Positions 23,663 through 36,614 of a stretch of 64,000 nt of DNA are shown piece after piece. The number at the start of each line of letters is the position of its first letter. The stretch's first letter is position 1. The notes below the pieces were generated by a model. The model was not told the origin of the DNA and did no database searches. It was given only the letters and a program-made list of their open reading frames with translations. The translations under genes and the position numbers were made by a program. Source of the DNA: Fasciolopsis buskii (lineage: Eukaryota > Platyhelminthes > Trematoda > Plagiorchiida > Fasciolidae); the NCBI GenBank assembly GCA_008360955.1, contig LUCM01004389.1, positions 76,214 through 140,213 of the forward strand, in the 5' to 3' direction.

Positions 23663-25724
23663 GCAAGTGTCATAATGCTTCTTAGTACGGGATTGTACAA
23701 AACAAGAGGTCTTGACCTGGGTTGTCTACCATGTTAACCGTTCGACATTTGTCGCCAAACTGTTCTTCGGTTAGTCAATTTTAAATGATGTGACTAATCC
23801 AACAGAATATTAGTCACCAAAATTTTCCGCCTAAATTTCTATTACAATACCTTACTTAAACGTGTGAAAAGATGGATGACCGTGACTTAATCAAACAAGA
23901 TGCGTACTATCCAGCCTATGCCAAACACGTGGACAAACAAACTGACACGATTGATTCTCCAATAGCCGTCATCGGCGACATCCAAAGGGATTTGATTTTC
24001 AAGGGAGGCCGTCACTTTTCGTTGAACACGTATTAGTAACTGTACCAGTTGCGAGAGAAATCGTGGGAAAATAAACCAAAGTCCCGTGGCTCAACTCAGC
24101 ATTGGGCTAACTCAAATCAGATTATTTCGAAGAGTACATAAAACAAATTCAAGAAAATTGGTGCGCACTTGCCGGCCTTTCACAGTCATCTTCTTTAAAA
24201 TTGAAACGAAATCGCTTGTCGAAACAGGCACAGATAAGTGTTGTTCAGCAATATGTAAAAAAAGTATTCCGACAGACAAACAGTTCCCGCCTAGACGGAA
24301 AAATGTACATTCTATGATCAGGTTAACTTACCATCTATTTGGTATGACATTAGAGTTCCAATTAATAGAATAGACATCGTGGGAAATCATGCGTGGCGTG
24401 GATTCTTGCGTTGGAATCGTTTCAGGATTAGTAAACTTTGAAGGTGAATAAATTTAACATTTACAAATATTGACTGAAAGACAGTCATTATAAGATCTTG
24501 TAAAACTTCGCAATTTAGGGGACCGTGCTGAGCTAAGCTCACTGCAATTAGACTGCAGGTGCCTTACATATGTATTTTGGATCCATTGTTTACGTTTTCA
24601 CTAGTGGAACTCAAACTCACGTTATGAACATGTGCAAGCTTTCCAAATTCTTAATTCCGCATGTGTGATGAAAACGCAAATACTGGTAGAACTTACCGAT
24701 AACCAAAGAGCACATACTTTGTTCGGCTGACCCTAGGAATGGGCTGTGAATCGACAAGATCGACAGTGAAACGTGTTTTACAAATGGATCAATAGGGAAA
24801 ATCGTGTTTAGACATTCAGTCAGTTTACTTGTAGTCGTTCCAATTCGAGGACATTTTTTCTTAATATTATTAATGATTATCACTGATATTTGACAAATCC
24901 ACATGATACGGTTCAATTTCGGTAAATGATTCGGAAGGGGCAACGATCGGCTGTATCAAAGACGATCGAGCGCAATGCGTTCCGTAAGCTAGCAGGAAAT
25001 CAAGATCAGTTGAGTCAATGTATTTTCAATCTTACCTACTTTTGACTGGAATTGTAAAATGACTAATCATAACTCAAGCATGTAATTATGATAACCAACG
25101 AACGCAATGTTCTTATTGTGTAGTTTAACAACGGTTGAACGACGATGGTTAGGCGGTTGACATTTTGACGATTCGAATTGAGGGTCGAGAGTTTAAATCT
25201 TTATGTCTTCAGTGAACGTCCCTATTTGACAGTTGTAGCATGCACTGGGACACTAATCACTAAAGGACTTGTCTGATCGGCGTAAAAACACGCAGCCAAG
25301 TTGACCCAAAACCCGGTTATTTTACCAGCCAAGTTCAGCACTTATTCGCGACACGCCACATGGTCTTCCGTTGGTCGCAATCTTCGTCTTGGAAACGATG
25401 CAGTTTTGCTGGATTTTTGACTAAAGAAGTAGAAAGCTAACGTAAAACAAAATCGACCGCTATCGGAGAGCTCGTGTCTACCTTAGATCCAACACCGATT
25501 TGATCAATCGCGGAAAAAATTGCAAACAGCAATACAGCCATTCTTAAGTTGCTTTATTCAATTCGCCTTTTTCTCAAAATGTCATTTTTGTCAATTTGAA
25601 CTGGTTCTTTTTTAAATTCTTTGCAAAATCGGGTACTATTGTCTGTGATAAGTTCAGTCTAATACTCTCAATGATTCCTTTCTTACCATCTTTTAATGCA
25701 AAATACATCTTGTGCCTCTCCTAG
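23663..25724. other. GC-AG intron, holds one SINE-like remnant
   Basis: 25145-25290 has a tRNA-like GATGGTTAGGCGGTTGACAT head and a GAGAGTTTAAATC B-box-like segment; it is a weak SINE candidate. The remainder has nothing I can name. Confidence 0.35.
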
Positions 25725-25793
25725 AATACAACGAAAATTCGGGCGAATCAGTGGTATCGTGTACAAAACAATTCAAATCCTCATATATGGAAG
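25725..25793 (+). CDS. Exon, phase 0-0, main gene
   Basis: 69 nt after TGTGCCTCTCCTAG, donor GTGAGT. Reads NTTKIRANQWYRVQ then NNSNPHIWK. Good borders and phase match to both neighbours. Confidence 0.75.
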
Positions 25794-28776
25794 GTGAGTA
25801 GTCAAGTGTTCATAGTTTCTTGTCATCAGAAATGTACTTAATGATAGTCTGTGGGAAAACTACAAGTAAATGCCTGGGCGTATTCTCTGGTCTATATCAA
25901 ATTCGAGGATAGTCACGGCGATTACTTCTCCACTACCTGAACGAGGAGGAATCGAGATTGATTTTCAACCATGAATATTGAGACTCTCAATAAAAGTCGA
26001 TGGTATAAATAGTGTCTATGCCAAAACACGAAAATTGTTAAGTACTGTGTTTTTGTTCTCATTTTGTCCGTTTTTCTCTACGTTACCTGTGCGCATCCAG
26101 TTTGAAATTGGAAGTTCGAGGCTAAGTCACTGAACCTATTTGGGGATAAGATGAAAATACGGCTCACAGTTAAGATCACAAGTGATAACGAATCGAGGCA
26201 TTTGAGGAATTCAGCTTCATTTTCGTTGGTGGAATATATTACCCCAAAAACAAGTAAGTTCTGCATCAAATAATTCACCATGTCATGATATCAGCGTTCA
26301 ACCAACCAGTAAGAAAGCATGGAAGCATTGTACGACTATTTCATCCTTGTTAGAAATCATCAGCAAGTCCGCACTGAGATGCGAACCCGGGGCGGACGAT
26401 TTTGAGTTGAACGCTTTAGCAATTACGCTGCTAGGCAGCTGTAGTGCTTCCATGGTTTCTTATTGGTGAGTTGAACGTTGATAACACAGAATGAATTATT
26501 TCATCAAAATATATGAGCTCCTACTAAGAATACCTGCCAGATTGGATTCTCACGTAACAAGAGCCCAATTTACTGCTCACTCTAAGGGCTGATGCTCTTA
26601 CTAAGGATGACATGTTCGCTGTTAAAAGTAAAATTCAAGTCGAGACAAGAACACTGCTCATTCGGCGTGGATGACTGTCCAGTCAGAGTTATCCTTATGA
26701 TATAATAATTGTGTTGATAAGTTAATAGTACATTAAACTACCGTTAACCCAGTGCTTTCTGTGCCGTTGTTATGCACTTTGGCGATGACAGTAGGCTAGG
26801 TTACTAGTGACCGGTGTAATCTTTGCCGAATTCTACTGGCTGGATTCTGCAAAAATGGAGAATTCAGAAAGCAACCGTTTCAATTCAATGTTTTTTAACT
26901 TACGTTCCTCTGGAAAAATCCATGAAAGAAGCAAAACATAGGGGACAGCTCCTGAAGTGACTCGCTCTGCAAGCATATGTGCGGGAAATCAACGAGATGG
27001 CATATTTGTGATCTAACTTCCAAAGATAAAAAGACAAACCAACAGGGAGAAAAGAGGAGGCTGACAGAGACTGAGTTCAAGAAGCGAACGTGTCTCGTTC
27101 ACAATTCAAGACCGTGGGTGGACCAACAAACCGGACTCTATGAGTACAGAAAGTCAAACGCAAATAAGACTGCGCGCCGATTATGTCATCTCGATGGTTT
27201 TTGAAACGATCGCATCATCATCAACGTCGGCTAGAATGTCTATCAGTGCTAAACATTTTTGTGCACACATAAATTCGACAAAAGATGCTTTTCCTGTCCA
27301 AAGTGTAAAGTTTAGTTCAATCAGAGGTAGATTCCGTTTCTCCTGAAATTAACAGGAAACAATTAGCGTTGCTTTCAGATTCAGGCACGAACAATCCATT
27401 ATGGTTGGACAAGTTTGCTAACTGTGACAGTTTTATGTAGTGAGTCCCACTAATAGATATTCGGAATAATTATGAATACAGATGCCGTTAGGCTACACGG
27501 ATTGTGTTGATCGGTGATCTGGGAGAAGAAGCCATATGCGGAAGTCCATGTTTCGTGTTTAAACAGAAAACCGATACATTCGTGTACTCCGTGGGCCCTC
27601 GGTTCTGTCAGTCTGACATGGTTGGTTTTGGAAGAACCAGTGACAACAGACAATTCGAAATCCAAGGTATATTTACTAGTGATTTACGAACTGGTAACAA
27701 AGATCACATGGGTATTCAAAAGTGATCGTAACTTTCACTATCCGTGATTTATTTGAAGCATAAAATATTGTTGAATTAGGTGGCGCATTTGACATGAGGT
27801 TGTGGCAAGTTGAATAAGTGCTTTTGACGGGATACACCTGGTGGTCTTTGGTAATTTCGCATTGAAGCTCATGCTGTACCGAACAAGTCATAAAATGTTC
27901 CCGGTGTCAAAGTCGCATGATTGTGAAATCTGACTGGGCAATCAGTAACTCTCCCAGAAGAAATGTTCGAACACTAACTGTCCTGGCCTCGCACTTCAAT
28001 TGATAGAACACACGCGGCATTGTAACACCGATGGTGATCGGGTACGAGTTTGAACACTATAGTCCTCAAAGATATTTTCCGATTTGTCTAAACGTAAAAG
28101 TGATCAAGTCAGCTAAGACGAATTAAATACATCATGCTCAAAAAGTCCATTCATGCATTGATGCAAATGTCTTCTTTCATTTTGTCATATTCTCCAACTG
28201 AAATGTACAACTGGATCATTTAGCATGGATGTAGATTGATGTTCTCGGTCGCGTCTCTCAACTATACGTGAAACGGCAATTTTTAAACCCGGCATATGCG
28301 AAATATTCCAGTGAACGTTCACTAGCTGCACTGGGCGAATTCAGTTGTGCTATCTTCACGTATGGACATGTGATTTTCCGTTTCATTTTCAGAAAAAAAC
28401 TAAGTGAATTCAAAGTCATTACCTTGCTATTAAGTAGTATTAGTAATTAATTAAGCCGATCGGTGTTGCGTATCAGCTAATAGAATAACTAGTTTTCTAG
28501 TCACTGTCTAGAAAATGTCAGGTGTGAGTTAGATATCTTCCAAGCCTATGCCAATTGATAATGGACATTACAAATGAAGTAAGAATAGAGGTAAAGTAGA
28601 CGTACTCCCTGTTGTTGGGATCAGTGTTGCCTTAGTTACGACAATGTAAATCACAGTATCAGCAGTAAACCAAAATGTTAGCTACAATGTGTTCTCATAG
28701 ATGGATAGGGGCTGCATTAGGGAGATTCACTTGTGTTGGCAATAATACTCGACTTTTTCCTTCATTCTTTGTCTAG
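25794..28776. other. Intron with an inverted-arm SINE; otherwise no recognised content
   Basis: Apart from the element at 26264-26506, overlapping open stretches near 26977-27346 and 27504-27747 show no domain and no supported splice sites. Confidence 0.4.
26264..26506 (-). mobile_element. SINE-like tRNA core flanked by about 60-bp inverted arms
   Basis: Left arm 26264-26327 and right arm 26445-26506 are imperfect reverse complements; the inner 38 bases (26290-26327 against 26445-26482) differ at only five positions. The minus strand of the centre has a tRNA-like CCTAGCAGCGTAATTGCTAA (A box) and CCGGGTTCGCATCTC (B box). The same core and one arm recur at 40925-41130. The element is 243 bp long. 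Confidence 0.75.
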
Positions 28777-28856
28777 TTGAGAGATCCTGTCCAGAAGGTT
28801 CCCTCACTATTTTTGGAAGCTTCTACCGAGTGCGGTGAAGAACTAATGCTTCGACG
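28777..28856 (+). CDS. Exon, main gene
   Basis: 80 nt after TTCATTCTTTGTCTAG, donor GTAAGC. Reads LRDPVQKVPSLFLEAST then ECGEELMLR, leaving two bases (CG) that are completed by the first G of the 31256 exon (Arg). The non-trivial phase match is good evidence for both exons. Confidence 0.85.
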
Positions 28857-31255
28857 GTAAGCGTAAACTCCCGTGATTAATCATTCGATCCATTTTTGCC
28901 TGTGATCTGGAGTATTTCACTCTTGTTGGGCGAATGATCGGACTGGCAACATTTTTGATCTCAGTTTTGCAGATCGTTCGACCTCTAGGACTCAAAATGT
29001 ACTGGTTTCCATATAGTTAGGTGATCATTTTTAACGTAGCTTGTATATTCTATTTACACGTGGCGTAACCAAAAACGCTGGTGAACAATCGCATACGAAG
29101 TACAGAATTCTGATAAGTGGAGGATAAAGGAGAACAAATGATAGGATGTTACTAACAGCAACACAAATTCCAGGTACTTAGTGTCTCCAAACATCCAGTG
29201 AAAGGATCTCTTGTGAAAGGAAGTATATAATTGTTGTGAGATAAACGTTACTCTAAAAGTCGGACGTGCCGACTAAAGGTCCTAATCAATAAAGAACGAT
29301 GAAATGGCCTCTAGCCGCTCAGCATTACAGTTTCTTATCGCCACAATCAAATTGTTCGTATGGGTTACTTAGTTGATTACCCTTCGCCTAACGGACCAAT
29401 TATCTATTCTTTAGTCCTCACAGCGAATACTGCTCTTGCTCTCCTCTGAACGTGCCACAAATTAGACCACCTTCAATTGGTCCGTGGTCTAGGGGGCCTC
29501 TTTACTCACCCTCGGGCTTGTGTTTTCTGTCCGATTCCGAGCCCGTGTGCCCTGCTCAGCTGACGTCACAGGAGTTTGGTCATCAGTCTTGTTCTTCTGT
29601 TTATGGACCTGCATCCCGTCTGTATGAATCATGACATCGAAGCCAAGTGACCTTGTAGTCTTGACATCTGCACGTAGCCCCCTCGCACAGATGGGTCGAA
29701 AGAACAAACGGAATTCCGTCATTCACTTAAATTCTATCTACTACTATGACAATTTAGATGCCTGTACACCAATAAGCTCAGTGTGATTTTTAGAATCCGC
29801 CAAAACAGTGATCGCTTAATGCATGTATGGATTTACAATTCAACTGTAGGCAGAATTTCAGGACCAAAACGTTCAACCCCATTTTACCAATCTAGTTCCT
29901 GAGTCGGCAAGTAAAGTAGACTGGCCTAGAGCCACCATAATGAACCTTTGCTACCAATATCACGAATATGCCGCACGCAGAAACGGGATGATAGCTCAGT
30001 AGTATTCAAATAAGATTAAGTAGGTACAAAGAAGTGAGCACGTTCATAGCAGGCAAACCTGCTTGACAGAAAACGTGGAGTACTAACCAAAAATTAAAGT
30101 GGTCAGATCAAGCGAAAAACGTTTAGCGAGTCAGCATTTTATGTACCGAGCAGCTCCCAGTCCCGACAAACATCCATGCGTACGCAAAATTAGAGAATCA
30201 ATTCGTATGCTGTTTTTCGCACCTGAATTTTCCACACACAAAAAACTTGTCCGCGACCGAGAATTGCGAGGACTACAACAGGACCACTATAACCCGTCCG
30301 ACTCAAACGGAGACGGAGGTCTTATCGATCTAAAAAATACGTAGTGCAAATATTAGTCCAATCCACATAGCCGTCGACCTGTCTTGATGCGAAAGGTTTC
30401 AGTATGACATGTAAAGCAAGATGTACGAACAATCTGAATCCGTATGCTGCCTATGAATTCATGTTTCCATTGTCACAAGAGATACATTTTACAACTTATT
30501 GGTTTGCCGTTGCAATCATTTGGAAGAGAGTGAAAATCCATGAAAGAAATGAATCTTTTTGCGGCCACCTACTTGTGGTCTGTGTACTCGTCTCATCTAA
30601 CGTAATGCTGTTGCTAAATTCCTGACCAACTTAATTTAACAGTGTCTAGTGATGCAACCAACTAGCACCTTTCGGCCAGAAAGAAGCACAGAGGAAAACC
30701 TGCCCGGAACTTGCCGGTACTTTGCACACTTTTAATGGATGCTATTTTTGAATTGCTTACCATTCCCTAATATTCCATACACATTGCAAACCTTATTTCT
30801 ATGGACAGAATCCGCACCTTGATCGACCCACGGTAATCAGGTTGTTCTTGTTTTTGAAGCTTGACAGAATCAAGGCTAAACCCGAGACAGGGGGATGAAC
30901 GTGAAAGTTCCAATGGGCATCCATTAGACATTCGGAAACCCGCAACGCCACACAGAAAATGGACAAAGAGTTATGCTAAACTGTTTATTTTGAGGCACCA
31001 AGAAAGAATAAATGGAATAAAAAGTGAATCGTTCCACTATACTTTGAAATAAACCTTGGCATCGTTTTTCAAGCTCGAAGTTGCTTCTCACCTGCCAAGT
31101 GGTCCCACTTTCGCCCATCAATTGAATAAACTGACCGTTCGTTGTTTGTGATTTGCAATTCTTTCTGTAAAACTGATCATCAATAGCTCTTGTAACACAA
31201 TCGAAGTTTTCCACCAATTACAGATGTGCATTTTGTACGTACGAATAATTTCTAG
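28857..31255. other. Intron, no recognised content
   Basis: Open stretches at 29452-29722 (both strands) and 30099-30344 show no domain. No clear repeats. Confidence 0.4.
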
Positions 31256-31355
31256 GTTACGAGAGAGATTTGATGAATTTCTTATCATGTGTCACGGTCG
31301 ATCTCGGCGTCAACTGTTCTCCCGTATAACGAGACATTTGCAAAAAGATGGCAAA
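31256..31355 (+). CDS. Exon, main gene
   Basis: 100 nt after AATAATTTCTAG, donor GTGAGT. Reads LRERFDEFLIMCHGRSRRQL then FSRITRHLQKDGK after the split Arg codon; leaves in phase 0. Among the most protein-like exons, with basic and amphipathic character. Confidence 0.9.
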
Positions 31356-34300
31356 GTGAGTCCTTTCAGTTCGCTGGACGAAATTTCCCCTTCTATTTTT
31401 ATGTTCGCTCGATAGGAAATTGAATATACGAAAAGAAGCATGCAATTTATCCATTGCACTCGGTCAATCTCTGAATTTGTTCGAACACAGCTCAGTGGGT
31501 GGTTTTTCACTTAATGATTTATCATTATGCCCCCACGACGTTTGGGGTCTGGTAATTTAAAGCCCATTCTGGATCCTGTGTTCCGACGGTCATTTTTCTC
31601 ACGCATTATACTTAATATTAATTGGCCAAATAAAGAAGATAACCATAACCAGCGCATCATAATTAAATGGTCATTAATTTAACTATTCATCATTTTAAGA
31701 TCAATTTCGATTCGCATACGTTCAGTAACTTCATGGACTGTATTGTTTAGCACTAGGCATCACTACAATCAAAAATTTGGGGTCAGCAGCACTGTTCGAA
31801 GAATGAGAAAACTGGAGAGATTCCTTCGAGCGCATCGAAAATATCTCGTCAGAGTTTCGAGATCGCTCGGGCCCTAAATGACATTCAAACTGCGAATCAC
31901 TGATTTGATTCGCCTCTCTCAGTCAACAGCCTTAGTAGCTTAGTCAAGATTCAAAAAATAGTTAACTTTAGATAAACTCAAACCAATCATAACGGATAAT
32001 TTGATGGGTTAAACAGGTGCTTTTTGTCGTGAAAGTTTCACATGTTTAGGCACATGCAGGATCATATTAGACCAGTTTAAAGGAATCATGTGAAGAACCT
32101 CATCAAATCAATTGCTTGTCATTAGTCTATCCGTTGATTAATAGCCATTTTCTACCATCAGACTTACGTTAAATGAATTTCCGTTCAATGACCATCAAAG
32201 GAAATAACCAACTAGATAAAGTGAGTTCATCTACGACCGTTGGTCTCCAAGCAAGAAAATCTCATACACTCTGTAAGCATTAGGTAGTAAAAGAAATCTG
32301 ATGAGGAAATTTGCAAGAATGGGGCAACTGATCAACAGGCCGGTCGAAACGTGCGCCGAGTCCGTTTAAGGTTGAATGAATCAAATACAATTGGATTATT
32401 GACAAGTTATCTATCAACGTTTCGAACTGGTCATTTCATCTTCTTTCTTCAAGCTCCCGATCTTCAGGTCAACGTCCATTTCTGTCAGTCTTCAAAATTG
32501 GTTTCATAAGCATACTTGTTTAACATTTCAGCTGGAAGTGTCAGTTTGCCCGAGAGGGCTTTGAACTGCTCCCGTGTCAGACACTTTGTTGCTGAATGAT
32601 AATCCAGTCTGGTCAACCCAATGTCACATCTACAGAATGGGCTCTTGATGTGGCCCACTACTGTTTCAACATAACGTCTATTGCTTCTCCTTATCCCTAG
32701 CAAGTCAATGAGATTACGACGTTGTGAGTTAATCATTTGTTAGTTTACTTGGGCAAAATATGCGCAATAAAGAAAACCACGCAGAACTAAAAACATGATC
32801 GTCAGTTGCAACAACGGCTGGGGAGAGTGAAAAGAGAATGCGAGTCTAAGCTACGCCTGTTCAAACAGCTACATAAGCGTGAATACAACTGCAAATCAGT
32901 CAAATCGGTTATCCATTATTACCAAAATGTTTCTTTGGTGGGTAGAGGCAAGCAAATAGTTGATGAAAGGTATTCAGTGTAGTAGAAGAAAAAGTAAAAT
33001 ATGGTCACCTTAGTCGACGTTGGAATGATCTCTTCTTGACTGGAGCGGGTACGCTTCATATGTGTCGGCGATGGAAAAGTATTTTTCAGTACAACCCGAT
33101 ATGGAAGGTGTAACAAGATTTAGGTTTTCACGACAGACAGATCAGACAGGCCATTTATGAATGAGCAGCTGATTTCGGGTTCAAAATCAATATTCTTTCC
33201 TCTCCGTTTACTGTCTTGGGAACCATAGGATGGCAATGGTTTATCACCACACATGGGCGTAAATTGATTGCATTGTATTGTATAGACTTTTGCGTAGAAC
33301 AAATTACGTTGCATTTCCGTCAAAATCGTGAGAATAAAAAATAAAATATATAAAAAACTACATTCATCACCTTGTAAAAATGTAAAAACATCTAGAAATA
33401 ATCACAGCACATTATGATAGGTTGCTCAATAATTCCACTAAAACACGGTCACGGTTTGTCGGACTGACTGCTAAAATTTGTAATCTGTTACACAAAAGAT
33501 ATCCAGTTCTTTCATGTGAGTTGGTCACTAATCGTCCGCCTCCTCCACTGAATTCCAATCGTACTTCCAAAGTGTATGGGATCATTTTATCTGTGGGATA
33601 GTTCGACAAAAATTGAGCGCTATTCAATCAAATTCCAACCTGTTTAGGGAAAATGTTCAGCGAATCATTTACTTTAGCATCAGTCACAAACGAGCCTCTT
33701 TGATGTGTGACAACCGATTCTTCATTTTTCTCTATCTTTCTTGTTTACACAGATAGAGCTTTTAAATAGTGACTAAAACCAGAGCACATTGGTGCAATTT
33801 TAACGGTTGTGAAACAATTTCGGTTCACGTACTCGTCATCCATAGAAGCATCCAAAACATGTCCCACGTTTGCGCTTATCTAATTAAAAGAACGATAGTT
33901 TTAGTGCATTCATTTACAAAAAAACTGGAATAGGTTACAGGACCGACGAATAATTTCGAGTGCAATTGTCACGTGATCAACAGTATGAATTTTACCTGCC
34001 ACATGACTAAAGTTTTCGGCTCATCTGAGCACACTCACAGAATTTTCGTGCACCTCGCATTCCCTTGACTAGAGTCCTTGGTTTGACAAAAAATGCTTGC
34101 TTGTGTGTCATTTTCTTCAGTCTTTTTTCTCTTGTTTTCCTATTTTAGCGAGAAACAAATTTTCGGTTTGATGAAACACAAATTTTCAATTTTCTAACTG
34201 TTTGCTTTTTTCCTGTTTTTTTTGACAAAAATTGCTTGTTCGCCAATCTGTTGCCTCATCCTACCGTCCAGTCTTAAATTTTCAATTGGGATGTTAAATC

Positions 34301-36235
34301 CCTGTGGTTTATAATATGGTAACCTCATATACATGATCTTTGAACGGTTCACTATGCCCTGGCAACAATTATCCTTTGACTGTTGAATTACTCAATCATG
34401 ACTGGTCGATCTGAACTTATTTCACCACACTGCAGCCACCTGCAAGGTAGAAGATCTTGGGAAAATAAATAGACGGATCAGATTAGAGATTTTGTTTAAC
34501 ATGAGTGAAAATATCACCAAGTTTATATACAAAAATGGAAGGTTTTATACTCTTCGAACTAGGTAGAGGCTAAACGAGAGCCCTGGGAATATGAAATCAT
34601 CTAGGGCCTCATCTTAATACATGCCTTTTTCATACAACGAGGAATGAAGTCTATGGAATTCCTTACTTGGGTGTGTTCCATTTGATCCAGAAGAACACTG
34701 CGGTTGGGCGATGCATTGTTTATCGCTTACACTCCAGTCAAGGCCATCCCGCGCTTTGGTCATACGTCACTTCATAACCACTCCAAATTGTATTGGTCCC
34801 GGTATCGTTGTTCACGAAAAATATCTTAGAATTATAAGCAGCAGTCGCTTTGCCAATCAGAATTAACATGGATCTTAACGTTATTTACTCATAGTATATA
34901 GCACTGCGTGGGAGCTATTCGTATCCACAATTCTCACATCTTTCCACCAAACTTACTATCGGCCAGTGTGAGACTCAAGATTTGGTCACACTAGAGCTCA
35001 TCAGTAGTGCGTACCCACCAACGCACCTATCGTTTGAATCCGGACCTCTTATCCTCTCGTCATCAGCAACCATGCAGGATAGTCAGAATTACCGAGTTAC
35101 GTCTGCTCAGCCAGTGTGCTTGAAATGTGTAGTTTGAAGGGCAAATAGTCAAGCTTAGAATCAGAAATCAGTTGAAAGAATTTGCTGCTATACTGAGCTA
35201 CTTGGAATGGCCACAAACAATACGAGAAAGATTTGATATCAGAATTGGGCAGAATAATTTAGACAAAAACTGTCTGCATCCAAGGCAGTGAAAATTTTCC
35301 TAAAACGTGGAAAAGCCCCATCCCAGTGCAAGTAGCAATCGGTGAAATCACAGAAGAGGCATTCTAATCGCTTCATTTAGACGAATTATAAGCCGTTCTC
35401 TTACAAGCAGGATAGATTAGCTGTTATGTATTTGTGTTGGGACTAATGTTAGCGAAAACAAACTGGCACTACTTAAACGAGAAAAAATTATCATGGAAAA
35501 TCTTGCACGTTTAGTATCACTTTATCACTGAAGTAAATACTCAATTGAGTCCTGACTATGGAACCACTGAAAGTTTATGAAAACAGTTAGTACGATGTTT
35601 AAAAGACATGTATCACTTCTCAACCAACCACTAGCAACTAAGTTACCGCTAAGTTTGCTGTTGTTAGTAATAATCAGAGCTGACTATCTTAGTTTCATGA
35701 ATTCAATGAAGACAGCAATAACACCATAACCACTTCTTTCAATTGATTATAGTCAAAAACATTGTTCAAATAAAGGTTCAATTCAAAAGATCATTTGTCT
35801 TCGATAGCCGTATTCTGAACAACAGTTTGTGGTCGTTCATGACGGACTGAATGACGTCTGGGCAGATTAACAGAGTGTTTACTATATTTGACTTATAGTT
35901 TTTCCTCCCAACCTTATATCTCACTTCAGGCATGAAAAATGTACAATGCTCCCTAATCGCAACAGATTGAACAGGTGTTTACTGTTTCCTTGGCTGTCCC
36001 CAGTAGGCTGCACACTGACAATACATGATGAGTCGCGTTATCAAGTAAATGTCTCTGGCCACTTTGTGTTTCATGAGAGCATTTCTGTGAAACGGTGATG
36101 CATATTTGCAGCCAAATAAGTGCTCAACAAAGGCAGTTTTTATACCACGTGCTTTTGGTGGAATTTGGGTAACCGTGAGCATAACAACAATCCTGCATTA
36201 CATTTCTTGTCATATTGTATTTGTTATGGTTTTAG
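31356..36235. other. Intron with PLE-like motifs and minus-strand open stretches
   Basis: 32297-32480 carries PLE-type motifs, listed separately. On the minus strand, 33627 down to 32485 holds four consecutive open stretches with stops between them (see findings). 34980-35120 has a GAATCCGGACC B-box-like string on the minus strand, too weak to call. Confidence 0.35.
32290..32475. repeat. PLE-like terminal-repeat remnants, two hammerhead-like motifs in opposite orientation
   Basis: Plus strand 32327-32356 reads ACTGATCAACAGGCCGGTCG then AAACGTGCGC. Minus strand 32475-32415 reads AAGATGAAATGACCAGTTCG then AAACGTTGATAG. Both have the order TGAT or GATGA, short stem, CGAAACGT, as in the PLE end at 8419 and 21960. 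Confidence 0.5.
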
Positions 36236-36614
36236 TATGCAACGCTTCCCAATATGAGGCTGTCCGAACCCCATGGACCGTCATCTCCTATGGAAGGTTT
36301 ATATTTTGCCCGTTCTCCAAATCCATCCAAGAGATGGCGATCATTCTTCAATCCTAAAATTGTCGGTCGACAACCTTCTTACTACTCTTTCACCACCCCG
36401 GAAGAGTTCTACTGTCCAGAAACTGTCAGACGAATGCTAACAGAGTTGCGTCGCTGGGTGCATGACTTACCGCCACCTACAGCTTTAATGAATGGAACTG
36501 ACGATTCCCGTTTGTCACTGACTCGAAAGAAGTCACTGGATACAGAAGATCGGTGGCAGGACGATGACACTGTTGATCATTTACAACGATGGTGGAGTAT
36601 GGCTTATCCTTTAG
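36236..36614 (+). CDS. Largest exon of main gene
   Basis: 379 nt after TTTGTTATGGTTTTAG, donor GTGAGT. Opens YATLPNMRLSEPHGPSSP, a Ser/Pro-rich linker. Then SKRWRSFFNPKIVGRQPSYY, FTTPEEFYCPETVRRML, TELRRWVHDLPPP, an acidic/basic linker (SLDTEDRWQDDD) and HLQRWWSMAYPL. It enters in phase 0 and leaves one base (G) that is completed by TT of the 43915 exon (Val). The unbroken 126-codon frame and clean borders make it the best-supported coding exon in the window. The Trp/Tyr-rich block looks like a conserved domain, family unknown. Confidence 0.95.

Noticed and set aside
31224..31355. Longer version of the 31256 exon starting at ATG 31224
   Set aside because: The frame is open, but the 28777 exon leaves two bases that fit only the shorter 31256 start.
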